Positions 12,201-22,351 of a DNA stretch of 64,000 bases are shown here, piece after piece. The notes under the pieces are model-generated. The model had not been told where the DNA came from and ran no database searches. It was given only the letters and a program-made list of their open reading frames with translations. The first letter of the stretch is position 1; the number at the start of each line of letters is the position of its first letter. Origin of the DNA: Varroa destructor (Eukaryota; Arthropoda; Arachnida; Mesostigmata; Varroidae); assembly GCF_002443255.2 (NCBI RefSeq), contig NW_019211456.1, positions 12,174,229-12,238,228 of the forward strand. The letters are read 5' to 3'. Made by a program: the position numbers and the translations under genes.

Positions 12201-13672
12201 AGTTTAACAAAATATCAATAGCAATTTACCTGGGTCTTCTGGCTTCAATTTTCACTATACCTTTATTACAAAACTTGCAAGCGTCCTCTCCTAGACTAAT
12301 TATTTTTTCTCGTTTCAAGATGCATTTGATTTATTTTTGGTCGATTCCTCGAAAAGATTTTCTTAGTTGGTATAACAAAACCACATAGTTTTTTCGCTTT
12401 AACCAAAAAAAAACAATTGTTACATAGCGTTTTAGCAACCTCTACTCTTTTAACATACTGAACGACACCTTCATTCAGGAGACCAACTCTGTTCGGCATG
12501 TGCTCGCAAGGAAATGGGCCTTGTGGGTTCATCTGGACCGTTGGCCCCTGGCTCGCGTAAAGATGACAAATTCAACTGCTTCTACAATCGGTTAACAGAG
12601 ACGAGTCGCGAAGATTCATCGGAAGCATCAAAAGATGATCCTCCCGGAACTTCAGAACAGAGCAAACAGAATCACTCGGAAAGCAAACATACAGATACGT
12701 CGAACACACTCGATAACACAAATTCGAACTCTGAAGATACTCACGGTCACTCCATACCCAGCACAGCGACAACCGGCATCATGTCCTCCGACGGACAGAG
12801 CGTTCCTGATAGCAGCGTGCCTACTGAAGGACTTGCAACCGATTGTTCCGTGGACAGCAATGCTCCGCTGAACAAAGACAAATTGAGCAAGAAGGACGAA
12901 GGCAGATTTGGCGGCAAGGACAAGAAAGACAAAAAGGTAAAAAAAAATCGACAGTCACAACAGCAAGCTGGGCATCATCATATTAGCGTTGACGATATTA
13001 ATGCGAAGGCGCAAGCACTTCAAGCAGGTCAGACGGGCGCGGCAAGTGGTTCGGCTAGTCGAAAGACGGTCTCCGATAACTCCCTCAAGAAACTGTCTTT
13101 TCGAAACTTGCCGCATTTTCTACGTCAGTTTTCATCTAGTCAAAGTCCCAAGAACTCTGCGCAAATACCTCAAAGCAGCGCCCAAGGTATGTAACAGTGC
13201 GCATGGTTATATATTTAATGCCAATAGGTGTACTGTTCATCAGACAAATACTTAACTTAACCTAAAACTTGTTCAACAATATCATTAAAACAGAGCAGGT
13301 CGAATGTTTTAAATTGTTTTTTCTTGCTTACACTTCTTGTTCACCCCAGGGGCGGATAAGCATTCAAAAGAGTAGATAAATAGCCCTTATTGTAAGTTGT
13401 TGTCGATTCGTTCTGTCTTAGGACAATTCTTGGGTCCTCCAAGTGCCGGCCTGCAGTCCTCCAAAAGCGACACGGGCATTGCGCAGCGCGCTGACTGGGG
13501 CAGCCTTGAAGCACACACAGAACGAGCCAGCAGCTCTGATTCAGAATCTGAGCCTTCCGAAATTCGTTTCATGGCTCAGGGTCCAATGACCCCAAAACTT
13601 CCGTCGATTCGGACGATTACTTTGCCACCGGAAGACGAACCCGATGCCGCGGAGCATTCGCCGCTCATTTGA
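103..13672 (+). CDS. Lgr1: LGR1-type glycoprotein hormone receptor, 3' ten exons (5' end outside window)
   Basis: Seven-transmembrane receptor of the leucine-rich-repeat (type A LGR) family. In animals these bind cystine-knot glycoprotein hormones (for LGR1, the GPA2/GPB5 heterodimer) at the plasma membrane and usually signal through Gs/cAMP. Exons 103-270, 1244-1431, 1751-1951, 5215-5453, 6047-6707, 6916-7130, 9655-9858, 10751-11261, 12479-13186 and 13422-13672 join with matching phases into 1114 residues. Visible parts: last LRRs (residues 1-46); the YHCCAYS cysteine box of the hinge (50-56); hinge (57-188); PCEDLFGWW before TM1 (190-198); TM1 with GN (214-215); TM2 with LAMAD (D243); TM3 with C277 and ERN (301-303); TM6 with AKRMALLVFTDF (405-416); TM7 with NPFLY (456-460). 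The tail from about residue 464 to 1114 is unusually long and low in complexity. Seen: motifs and splice sites. Known: family match to FSHR/LHR/TSHR. Inferred: LGR1 rather than LGR2 (rickets), from the ERNYAITHAMHLNKRLSL loop. The LRR ectodomain start lies upstream. Confidence 0.93.
271..1243 (+). other. LGR1 intron
   Basis: Starts GTGTGT, ends ATATGCAG. AT-rich. The open frames inside (from about 695 and 918) have no recognised content; the second simply runs into the exon at 1244. Confidence 0.75.
1244..1431 (+). CDS. Lgr1: LGR1 exon: variable hinge segment
   Basis: Acceptor GGAATATGCAG, donor G|GTAAGT (perfect consensus). The phase fits the exon ending at 270 (AG+T = Ser) and the next exon (G+CC = Ala). 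It encodes 62 hinge residues starting EPDQDSMLGGG, Pro/Arg-rich in the middle and acidic near the end, with a WNRS N-glycosylation sequon. The hinge is the least conserved part of this receptor class, so assignment rests on position, splice sites and phase rather than on sequence identity. Confidence 0.8.
1751..1951 (+). CDS. Lgr1: LGR1 exon: hinge with acidic-tyrosine motif, leading to TM1
   Basis: Acceptor GCGCATGCAG, donor A|GTAAGT. It encodes a NAS sequon, the acidic-tyrosine stretch AEEYMEDYRG (residues 150-159 of the window protein), a His/Asn-rich patch, and HFITCLPTP. The last is equivalent to the VTCSPKPD segment just before TM1 in FSHR. In vertebrate members a sulfated Tyr in an acidic DYDxx-like context sits at this place and is needed for hormone binding; the EEYMEDY stretch could play the same part (inference). 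Confidence 0.85.
1952..5214 (+). other. LGR1 intron, 3.3 kb
   Basis: Starts GTAAGT, ends TATTAG. It separates the hinge from TM1. A more GC-rich block at about 2400-3550 contains overlapping open frames up to 119 codons in different frames, with no recognised protein and no repeat that I could match elsewhere in the window. The rest is AT-rich and featureless. Confidence 0.75.
5215..5453 (+). CDS. Lgr1: LGR1 exon: TM1 and TM2
   Basis: Acceptor TCGTATTAG, donor AAG|GTAATG. The exon starts with two bases that complete a Thr codon from 1951. It encodes PFMPCEDLFGWW, then TM1 (WVVFLLALLGNGLVVVVL, with N1.50), a short loop, and TM2 (FLVCNLAMADFLMGIYLGFL, with D2.50). NPCEDxxGY followed by LAxxGN and NLAxADxxMG is the hallmark of glycoprotein hormone receptors and LGRs. 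Confidence 0.96.
5454..6046 (+). other. LGR1 intron
   Basis: Starts GTAATG and ends with a T-rich tract and GTCGCAG. It lies between TM2 and TM3 coding sequence. Nothing else seen. Confidence 0.85.
6047..6707 (+). CDS. Lgr1: LGR1 exon: TM3 to TM7 and start of tail
   Basis: Acceptor TATGTCGCAG, donor GAG|GTAAGG. It begins in phase 0 after Lys265. In order it holds AWQTSFGC (disulfide Cys277), ASELSVYTL-like TM3 ending TMERNYAITHAMHLNKRLSL, TM4 GWSFAFVMALLPLFGISDY, the extracellular-loop-2 CLPF (Cys352), TM5 LAVNGMAFLILMGCYLKMY, DSRIAKRMALLVFTDFLCWA (loop 3/TM6), and TM7 LPLNSCANPFLYAIFTKQF. CVLICKR after helix 8 is a possible palmitoylation site. Nearly every FSHR/LHR signature block is present; ERN replaces the vertebrate ERW. 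Confidence 0.98.
6916..7130 (+). CDS. Lgr1: LGR1 exon: proximal cytoplasmic tail
   Basis: Acceptor TTTGCCACAG, donor CCG|GTATGT. The phase fits (G+GT = Gly486). It encodes 71 mostly polar residues, including EQQCQCQCG (three Cys alternating with Gln) and a basic GGWKKFARRYL patch. No known domain is visible. Membership is inferred from splice sites, phase and an open frame with coding-like composition. Confidence 0.85.
7131..9654 (+). other. LGR1 intron, 2.5 kb
   Basis: Starts GTATGT, ends TATTTCAG. Mostly AT-rich. A GC-richer block at about 8560-9160 has a 139-codon open frame without recognised content and may be remnant repeat DNA. Nothing else supported. Confidence 0.75.
9655..9858 (+). 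CDS. Lgr1: LGR1 exon: cytoplasmic tail, Ser-rich
   Basis: Acceptor TGTATATTTCAG, donor CAG|GTAGCT; both ends are in phase 0, so the exon (68 codons) could be skipped without a frameshift. It begins ETEHNAYNMALVRIQRN, which looks structured, and continues Ser-rich (SSISSENFSSRSDSW), with many potential kinase sites of the kind used in receptor desensitisation (inference). Confidence 0.88.
9859..10750 (+). other. LGR1 intron
   Basis: Starts GTAGCT, ends GATTCCAG; phase 0 on both sides. A small exon-like stretch near 10073-10160 contains an in-frame TGA if spliced in phase 0, so I do not call a cassette exon. Confidence 0.75.
10751..11261 (+). CDS. Lgr1: LGR1 exon: His/Ser/Gly-rich tail, with an alternative donor at 10944
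   Basis: Acceptor TGTGATTCCAG in phase 0. The first 64 codons are Ser/Thr-rich (DSSISCSRQDSSTSTVR), then hold a His/Cys/Gly cluster (residues 666-683). A perfect donor GTAAGT lies at 10944 and a weaker GTAAAA at 11262. Both leave phase 1 and both join in frame to the exon at 12479. The longer form adds 106 residues rich in Ser, His and Asn. Which donor is used cannot be told from sequence; the shorter exon (10751-10943) has the better site. Confidence 0.85.
11262..12478 (+). other. LGR1 intron
   Basis: Starts GTAAAA (or at 10944 with GTAAGT if the upstream donor is used) and ends TTCATTCAG with a CTAACA/CTGAAC branch-like region. AT-rich apart from an open frame at 12010-12207 that I do not recognise. 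Confidence 0.75.
12479..13186 (+). CDS. Lgr1: LGR1 exon: distal tail, polar then polybasic
   Basis: The acceptor is CACCTTCATTCAG with a pyrimidine-rich tract; the donor is AAG|GTATGT. Phase 1 in, phase 1 out. It encodes 235 full codons: DQLCSACARKEM, a long Ser/Thr/Asn/Asp-rich disordered stretch, a Lys cluster (KDKKDKKVKKNRQ), HHHISVDD, an Ala/Gly/Gln-rich stretch, and KKLSFRNLPHFLRQFSSSQS, which could form a short amphipathic helix. No catalytic or binding domain was recognised. Confidence 0.88.
13422..13672 (+). CDS. Lgr1: LGR1 terminal exon with stop codon
   Basis: Acceptor TTCTGTCTTAG; the two leading bases complete a Gly codon. It encodes 82 residues and ends at TGA (13670-13672). An acidic, phosphorylatable stretch (ERASSSDSESEPSEIRF) fits casein-kinase-2 sites. 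The last residues are AEHSPLI, which is not a clear PDZ ligand. Confidence 0.9.
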
Positions 13673-14341
13673 GAGATTGAGACCATCAAGAAATGAAACT
13701 TCCTTGAAACCCTGCGTCGCATTGTGTCTCAGAAATCAGCAGTCTTCACATGTCTAATCGTTATCAAGCACTGCATCACAAATCTGCTTGATCACGCAGT
13801 TGCTTTGAGACGAGTGCCGCAAGTGAAGCACGAACAAAATCTTTAGTAACCTAGGAAGATCGATTCATGATGTTTCCTTTTTAGCGGAAAATGGATCATT
13901 GTATCGCACCACCATGATGGACTTCAACGAGATTATTGCTCCGTTCCTCATAATGTATCTTGTACTATATGTCTATACGCGTCACGATCATACACACACC
14001 GAAAGATACGGATACACACTGTAGAACGTTACATTATAACTACCACTGAACAGAAAACCCAGTCAATTGCCTCCATGCGAGCACTTGTGTAAAAAGGGCT
14101 TAGCAATCTCAATATTTTCTCCCCACGGTGATTTTAACGTTGCCTCGACTGTTTTTTCCCTACATATAGTTAACAACGTTCAAGTTCTCTTGAGTAGAGT
14201 GGTGAACGTTAAACATTTATTCAAGATCACAACGCAGGCCATCAATACTCATTAGATGATCGCGAATTAGTCCAGATTTTTTTCAATACCATTCTTACTT
14301 ATGAAGACGTAACGGATAATATCCTTTGATGGATAAAAGAG

Positions 14342-14363
14342 TATATATATATATATATATATA
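14342..14363. repeat. (TA)11 microsatellite
   Basis: Uninterrupted TA dinucleotides, 22 bases, in the probable LGR1 3' UTR. Confidence 0.95.
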
Positions 14364-14554
14364 GGCCCGATTCAGGATTTGAGGATAAAGTTAGCTTAGT
14401 TAAATGGATACGTTTTATCGTGAGAACTGCTTGCTCGACCCGTTAGTATCTTTCCGAAATTGATTTGCCTCAAAGAAAAAAAACAATGCGAGATTGCTAG
14501 TTCCTTGACGTGGTTCCTTTAGTTCAGCTATGAGAAGTTCAATGATAGATAATG

Positions 14555-14560
14555 AATAAA
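14555..14560 (+). terminator. Candidate polyadenylation signal for LGR1
   Basis: Canonical AATAAA, 880 bases after the stop codon, followed by a GT-rich element. First good candidate downstream of the gene. Confidence 0.45.
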
Positions 14561-15724
14561 TGAATTTACACGACACACGATCAGTGTTTTGTTATATATG
14601 CAGATATAGGAATACAGAAATATACATTGCTGCTTGTAGATGAGTGCATACGAACACGTAGACGCATAGAAAGGCCACAATCAAACAATTGCAAGGAAGA
14701 TACTGATAAGGAATACGAACTATAGGTACGATGTATGTATACTCAATTCACTATTTCTACATATGTACATCTTCCGCTAAGGGTAATGCACCCGTTGTGT
14801 TTACTACTAAATACTGTTGGCTATTTTTGACTAACATACACATAGACCCAAAGGCACACTTACACACCGGACGTAGAGAAATGCACTTGTTATAATGGAA
14901 ATATCGTAGTTATCTATTGATAACGGCGACGAAAATTATGGTGCTACTAAAATATTATCACGGCCGCATAAACGTACGCCTCCCATAGATCCGTGCGAAA
15001 TATATTTAATTTAAGTTAATTTTATTGAAAATTATCATGACGGTAGCTATAGTGGACAAAAACGATGTCGTTTGGGCGTGAATACATAGTTCGAGTACAT
15101 TGCCATTGACTTTTACGGGTTAGTCTAGAAAGGCTTAAGTGTAGAGTGATTCCGAGCAAGTATCAAATCATATCAATGATGATCTGCTCAGTGTACGTAA
15201 GACGACCTATTCATCTGATGAGTATCTGTGGTCATTAGTATAACGTTTGGTTCAGAGAACTGTCGGTGCTTATTTAAGCTTTAGAGAGCTGTAGATTATG
15301 ATTTTACTATATACTAGATACTATTTAAGGTCTCAATACTCAATTCCCGAGACCGTCGACACCATATATACAGGCTATTACTATTATTAATTAAAATTAT
15401 CTACAACTATTATCAATATTGTTTCTTCGTGGTACGTGTGCATGTGGGCGTGTGCTTACGATAGGTCCTTCTCTTAGCTGGACGTAGCCTACTCTATATG
15501 GGACTCTAGCCTACATATAGTAACTCTAATGCTCCGGACCTCAAAATCGAGGTCTTTCGACGAAAAAGAAACTTGATGTCGGACTGTTTTTTGTACACAT
15601 GAATACGCAATCGGCCGTCCGGGCCAATTTTACGTCTGTCGATACGCCAACCCTTGCGTCGAACATGGCTATAGCCTTAGGACCATACGGTATACATGTA
15701 TTCTAAGTAGAAAAACACGTGTTC

Positions 15725-15730
15725 AATAAA
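15725..15730 (+). terminator. Alternative distal polyadenylation signal
   Basis: Canonical AATAAA in a T-rich context, about 2 kb after the LGR1 stop codon. It would give a long 3' UTR. Confidence 0.3.
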
Positions 15731-16980
15731 TCATTATTATTGTATCCTGCGGAAATAATTGTACATTAATTACCGTATATTATTATCCTTCACACCAAGC
15801 CGCATAGTTTCTTCAACACAACAATTATTTATAGATGTTATAATAATTATAAAGATCATGTGTTACTCTGTGTATGTATATATATATATATATATATACA
15901 TTCATGCGTAGATACTATATACAAGATGAACACGCGTACGAAGAGCACAAAGTTTGTCAAAACAAGCACTTGCGTTCGTCAATTCATGTCGCTACGGGCA
16001 AAATTTGCCCTGGTTCCTTCGTCGCTTTCCTATCGAACGGTTTTCTCCAATCGTCAAACTATAGTATTTGCTGGGCTGAAACGACCAAAACATCGGCCCT
16101 GTTGTTGGGCGTGCTTAATATGGAAACATGAACCAGAGGCCCAAGACAGTCGAGGCTGATCGTAGTGAATAGATTAGTTAAGAAAATAATTTATCAAGTT
16201 GTTGTATCGAGGTTCGACGCTTGCTTAACGATCATTTGTGAATGAGTACTACTATTATGGTAGATATGGGTGGTAGCAGATAACACGGTGACTTTTCTTT
16301 AAGGCAAAATGTACAGGACCGAACACTAAAGGACCAGAAATTCGAGCGAATTGTCAACAGGTTGTTTCGACCCCATTAATAATAGCCTCTGAAGCTGCAC
16401 CTCTATACAGAGAAGGTTACAGATTTTGAGCTGTAAAAGTCAGTTGATGCATGCAAATGGCGTATTGGCCTGTCACGGAGAAGATAAGGATTAGCTGGGT
16501 GTGTGGGAGGTGTAGGGAGGGGAAGATATTGATTACTATCACAATAGAGAACAGTAAAGCATACTCGGAACGACTATAAAGATCATCGACAAGACAATGT
16601 AAAACATCGTGGCTTACTAATGACAGTAGAGAAATTATACCCCTACACCGAAATGTCGGTTACATTCGTGTAATATTTATTCAACGCCAAATGATGGCAC
16701 CAACACGAAACACCTATAAGGATAACGTGAAAAACATATGAGGAAAATAACAAATAAACAATATCTACAAATCTGTTACAAATAACGCATGTTTTTCGTC
16801 TTTTTTAGTTGGCTAGCATCTGATATGTTTCCTGTATACTGCACAAGTTATACGACGATCATACGTGGCCGTTTCGAAGGGTTATCTAGCGAGGACTAAT
16901 GTTAAAGGTCAATTTGCGTTCGGATCTTTAATTATGCCTGCTGATTTAAGCATTACTTATGTTACGTAAATAAATGTAAT
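15731..16980. other. Intergenic, no gene seen
   Basis: AT-rich with one TA array. Two overlapping short frames start inside the TA array and give Tyr/Ile runs, so they are repeat-driven and not genes. Confidence 0.6.
15877..15898. repeat. (TA)11 microsatellite
   Basis: Uninterrupted TA dinucleotides, 22 bases, flanked by TGTATG and CATTCATG. Confidence 0.95.
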
Positions 16981-16990
16981 TGCTGCTCAG

Positions 16991-17265
16991 CATTGCTTCA
17001 ACCTGCTTCTTCGGGTGGAACCGACTACGTAGATTTACAAAAGTGTGTCTCAGGCATCAGCAGCATTGGGCTTGATACCGTGATGTCTCACGGGACACGC
17101 GACAGTTTTAGGCGCTGTCGTATGGTGCTTGCTGTGTACGGTTTTGAAACAGAAAGAAAACACAGCCGGATATTTAAAGATAATGTGAAACGCGCGATAA
17201 GAAATCTAGAGGATAGTGCGATGAAGGAAGGTTTAGCAGTCGTTTTGATATCGATCTATCATTAG
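16991..17265 (+). CDS. Unrecognised open frame, possible exon
   Basis: Preceded by an acceptor-like TGCTGCTCAG. An open frame of about 90 codons ends at TAG (17263-17265); the first ATG is internal (MSHGTRDSFRRCRM). By hand count about a third of the codons start with G and under a fifth with T, which is coding-like for this AT-rich DNA. The C-terminal part is charged (ETERKHSRIFKDNVKRAIRN). No family recognised. It could be a terminal exon, a decayed gene or chance. Confidence 0.2.
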
Positions 17266-19107
17266 GTGCGCCTGGGAGTTATTATCACATCCAAGGGTCG
17301 TTCATTTCGTCGCGCGCAGGTCCTTTTGCTTGAATCCCAATACTAATATAGAATGAAACAGTCATATAATAATGTAAAGTATGCATTGGCAGACGTATGA
17401 TGCGGAGCGATGGAACGGTTCACCTTCTTTGCAAAGGCTAATGACGGCGAATCCACTTCAGCGGGATGCAAATGTAAATATTTGATCATGTTCGATCTGA
17501 TTACCCGAGGCGATAACTAAAATATGTGTATGGTTTTTGATTCATCTGCGCTTCTGTGAAGCACAATTAAGTTGCCACGTACGTCAACGTAAGTTATAGT
17601 CTACATACTTAACATTTGTTGCAGTAGTATCAGGGAGAAACTACTCTACCTTCGTTCTATGCGATCGCATACTTGTAAGATCACTTAGCACGTCTAAGCA
17701 AGGATCTAACTTGAAGAAATAGGCCCGAGCGACCTGACGTTAACTATCAGATACTTCTCAATTAACAAAGTTTTTATCTGCTACTATTTGAGTATATAAT
17801 TCGTCTCAGCTTCCTTTTTGATGCCATTAACATGCACTCTTCATCCTTGGAATCCTTCGTTGCTGGTTTTCCAGCTATCGGTTCGCTGCAGCTTGTTCTT
17901 CACAAGCTCCAGTTCAGGCAAAGTGGCTCCTTCAGAGCTGCCAAAACACCATCGTCTTTTGCTCACAGCCCTGCAACTCTGTGTGCAGTACTTGCAGATG
18001 CCTATTGTCATATGACGGAACCTTCAATGGTCTGCTCTACTAGGCCCACAAACCTTGCTAGGGTATCAGAACCGTTTAGAAGGAAGCCCCTATTCACCAA
18101 TTTGTATACCCTTCCCTCTAGCTGTGTTCAGAGCAGAGATATCTATGTCCTAATATTACACTGTTTATACAATTTTTCGAGAGAACGATATTCGCTGGAA
18201 CTTTCACACATGAACCATAGTGATATACGATATACTGTATATTCCATATATGTCAAATGATTTAACTATGGATATTGCTCTTACATTTCGCATTCAGTAG
18301 TAACTTATGCCGCGACATTGCCAGAAAAATTGCTACGACTTAATTTTTTAGTCGTATTTTTTTACGTTACTTAGTGCAAATGGATTCTTACTAACGTATA
18401 CCTATGTAACGACAACTCAGCATCATAATTCCACGCAGTGGAAATCCCGTCACTTTGTGTTGTCTAGTCCGAAAGCATTTTCAATACATTCATGATCTAA
18501 CAAACGTATCCAGATATTCTGATTTAGATATGCAAAATTCAAGTCTATATCTATCTACAACAGTGTTGATGATATTTATATGTGGATTAGATAAAGAACC
18601 GTTCCAGGCTTTTATCAAGCTTTAAGCGAAGCGCCGCCACATGTCAGTTATCATAAAAAAAGTTAACAGTTGTCCAGTTTTATAGTTAATTTCATTGCGG
18701 AAACAACGCGTTCTTTCCGACCTACATTAAGTACGCGCTTGGTGTCATACAGGGTGCTAACCACGCGAGGTGGATACATCGATGAGATGGTCAATTTACC
18801 GCTAATGATTTAACGATTTCCGTTTCTCTTCAGTCTCTCGTATGTATACACAACGGATTTCTGTCCGTGTCCTGAACAAGCCTAGCTCTAAGCAATCAGT
18901 TACCTTTTCATATGTATAGCAGATGAACTGACGCCTCCAAAATTTTTCCACCCATGCTTACTTACACCTATTAAGGTAAATTTCCAATTTGTCTTATTTT
19001 CCGTTGCGAGATCAACAGTACAGCTTGAGATGAGAAATGTTATTTATTGCTATCTCCCGAAATACGTTTGTTGAATGTTAATATGACGCTGTTCTTTGAA
19101 TTCTATA
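17266..19107. other. Intergenic, no gene supported
   Basis: AT-rich. A GC-richer block at 17810-18140 carries a 142-codon frame on + and shorter open stretches on -, with no recognised product. No repeat match within the window. Confidence 0.55.
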
Positions 19108-19240
19108 CCGACAAACGGTTTATGTAACGATAGACGTAGCATTTATGCCTGGGTTCAAATTTGAATGTACAGACACCTCATTTCAATAAGGTAGCACAGT
19201 TTAATGGGTAAGCTCCGGAAGCGAAATTCGAAATACCTAT
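19108..19240 (+). mobile_element. tRNA-derived SINE-like copy 1 (diverged)
   Basis: A B-box-like GGTTCAAAT at 19152, preceded by GACGTAG and GCCTG as in the other copies, and followed 62 bases later by CCGGAAGCGAAATTCGAAATAC. That tail matches CCGGACGTAAAACTCGAAATA of the copy at 55.2 kb and CCGGACGGAAAATTCGAAATA of the copy at 37.5 kb. The A-box half is weak. Membership is inferred from the shared B-box and tail in the same order. Confidence 0.5.
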
Positions 19241-19358
19241 CTTAATATAACAGTGAAGAGTTTTTAACCACTTTACGTTTAGAACACCACGTTCGGTCCA
19301 CATACAATCAATCGGGACTGCTCCAACTTTGTTAGTATTAGTCAAGTAAACCAGAAAG

Positions 19359-19375
19359 CCTAACCTAACCTAACC
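19359..19375. repeat. Interstitial telomere-like (CCTAA)n
   Basis: CCTAACCTAACCTAACC: 3.4 units of CCTAA, the complement of the TTAGG repeat used at most arthropod telomeres. Short enough to be chance or a fill-in at an old break. Confidence 0.8.
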
Positions 19376-22351
19376 AGAAAACATATGTCAATAAATATCC
19401 TGTCTTGCCTTCACTTGCGCTACATTCAATTATTCCGTATCAGAGTCTAGACTTGATGTACTTCTAGGGAGGCACTCCAAGAGACGCCCACGGCATAACT
19501 AAGCCGACATCAGTTCTCGCTGAAACCCGCGTAAAACAGGTCTAACTCATCGAGCGTCACCGATGTGCTATGCTTCTTTCCACCCCATTGGTCGTTGGCT
19601 ATCCGGTCTGTTGCATTAAGAAGATATGGACCGACAATGTGTCTTTTGTCCGCGATAAGCGTATACGTCTTGTCATTAGTTGTCCCGTTCTTTCTGTAGA
19701 ACACACCCACTAGTAGACTGAGTTACATAAAAATCGAGGTGGATGAGGGCAATATTAATATCTGTAAAATGTTCTTGGATACATTCGCGAATTATTTGTA
19801 ACGTAAATGGTGACCACAAATGAAATTATTCTTATTAAACTCCTAATTCATAGTACCTCCTCTCCATATCTGTTTTCCGCGGTCTACTCCTGATTGATAT
19901 AAGGGTTATAGAAGCGATAGTCGTCACTCTGCGGTTTTGCTCGCGTTCGCTTTTCATCTTGCTGCTTCAATAGAACGACATGATGTGGGCGTAGACGGCG
20001 CCGGTGCCTTCCATTCTGAATACGATCTTTTCGGTGCGTAGGAAGCTAACCATCTTCTAATAACATTAATGCTTCTTTTTCCTTCATTTAGCTTTCAAAC
20101 CAAAGAGCGCCAAAATAACTTTTCTAGGCACGTCCTACATCAGGAAAAAACCTCAGACGAATAGTCGAAAAATAATTAGACCAACTTAGATGTTTTACAG
20201 AACGAAAACACCAACGGTTTTAGCATTCTGTAAAAGACTAAGCTGTGGCAGTCTCATATAGCTGTTCCTACCGTAGCACTGCTACCAGCTATGCGGTGTC
20301 AATTCAATATCAGCATGGCCTCCGTACGGCTACGTAGACCACGACCTGGCTCCACTACCCGTACTAACGGTTGCCTCAAGGGCCTGCCTTCCGTGACAGT
20401 TTGGCTCTTAACTGACCTACCCCTCTATACGTTCGGTGGAACGCGAGCTTTGACGCTATTTGTACGGAGCTATACCGCTGGCTGGACACTAGCAATACTT
20501 CTAGTCGATACAACTCCTTGGGTATTGACCGGTTTAGCAGCTGTTTATTAGTTGCACTATGACTGTAATAAAACATTGACTAAGGAGCTACTTTCTGTTT
20601 GAATAACACAGCATAAGCAAAGCTATCTGTTCTTTAAAACTAAGTACATATCATGGATATAGTCTCACATGGGAATCTAGAGCAGCCGTCATGTACTTTT
20701 CGTTTGTAACCAGCATATGTAGCGAACATAATGGCTGAAGCGAGTGATAACTCTTCTACGAATCGCGGTTTGTTTTGCTTCGGCGGTTGTCTGCAGTCCT
20801 TTTAACACCCCAGAAATCCTTGATACATAGTCGTTTGAAAAGAAAGTGGTCACATTCTCAGCTATAAGCAAGGCTAGACCAAGCAGAAATTGCTCAGGTT
20901 TCGGGATAGGTCGGAAGGCGCTCGATTAGGTTCGTAGAATAGTTTGTTACCCCAATCATTTTTCTTGTTTGCATTGTTGTGCGTCGTTCTCGCTCTGTTG
21001 TTAACACGCTATGGACTCTACGTCGTCATTGTCAAATTGACAATTTACCAAGTGTATCACAACTATTTATATATAAATGTCTAGCACATGCTGCGCTTGT
21101 CGTCCGACCTACTAAAGTCAATAGGTGTTATTATTTCTAGACTCCCAGTTAAAGGGGCCCAGTAGCTTTCATAAAGGGGCTATCTATAATTAGAACTAAA
21201 TAACACACGGGAAGTCGCCAGGTGCTAAAAGCTAAGCAGTTAATACGTAAATGAGAGTGAATGCCTTATGATTTCTCAAATTTACGCTAATGCCACTTTT
21301 GCTGTCTATTTTTGCGTTTGTTTGTAGTTCGCTGGTAGTATACTAGGGACCGAGCGCATTTTATCCTTACACTGTTCAACATAGGATCGTTGGTAAGACA
21401 ACTTAGTTAGGACCTTGAACCACTTCGTAAGTAAATGCTTTGAACTGTAAATGTCAACCGGAGGCATTTAAGACATGTTTTACTGATTAACCATCGTGTA
21501 ATCGGTATCAAGTCATAGCTAACACACTGATCAGCATTCGCTCAGCAACTGGTGGGGTATTCACATTGCCGGGCGCTAAAAGTGTTCGTTCTGAGAAGAG
21601 CATCCGAAAATCATTCTAGATTTGTTCCCCGAAAATAATCTTTTAGAATTATTGTCGTCTTTACTTAATCTGTATTTCTTTACGACCATCGGAACCGAGA
21701 TGAATATTCTTGACATAATATGAAGTTTACTTCTGTGCTGCTAGCAAGATCCGCGCTCTTGTTTGTGAAATTTACCAAATATTCCACTCTATGACAGCTG
21801 GCCAAAAACAGACTGATGCTATATTTCACGTTAAACGAAGAACTAGACCTAAGCTTATATACATACATCGAGACCCTCATACGGGAGCGTCCAGCGCTAG
21901 GTCAAAAAAATCTTATGTTTCTATCGCGAAAAGTACCTCAGAGTCTCTTTTTTTGCGATGCCTCCACGCGTTCCGGCTTAGAAACAATATGATGTTGGCC
22001 AATCATCGCTTAACAAAGCTCTTCGCTGTTATCATGTGACTCACGCTAGCTACTGCGTGTATGTAACTATTAAGCTCTGTCCTTTCCGAACACCGATGTC
22101 ATCACAATTGCGAACCCCGTTTAACTTTAATACCTTCTTTATCGTCTGGATATTCAGCCAATACCAGTTTCCTCCTTTGAAAATTTTTTCCACATCGCAG
22201 TAATAATAGTCATGCGTTCATGGCACCCGTAGTTAGAAAAGCCCGGCAGACGGTTGCTTTCTTCTGCATCACTCATTTTTCTCTTCCACCTATCTTGTAT
22301 TGGTGCCGTACTGACGATCAGAAAACATTTTCTTCAAATGGATGAGTATTC
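19376..22351. other. Intergenic, no gene supported
   Basis: AT-rich with short open frames on both strands (for example 20291-20551 + and 20689-20871 -), none longer than 86 codons and none recognised. No splice-consistent pair found. Confidence 0.6.

Larger units (their letters stand above)
13673..15730 (+). other. Probable LGR1 3' UTR and downstream flank
   Basis: After the stop at 13672 there is no further open frame of note. AATAAA at 14555-14560 is followed within 40 bases by a GT-rich stretch (GTGTTTTGTTATAT), a usual cleavage arrangement. A second AATAAA lies at 15725-15730. A (TA)11 array sits at 14342-14363, which would be inside the transcript. Confidence 0.5.

Noticed and set aside
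12010..12207. Zinc-knuckle-like CYNCDVVGYRMKG in an LGR1 intron
   Set aside because: The last His and Cys of a CCHC knuckle are missing, and no gag-like frame surrounds it.
17832..18260. 142-codon open frame on +
   Set aside because: No recognised domain. From the stop-codon frequency at this base composition I roughly expect about one frame of this length by chance in the window.
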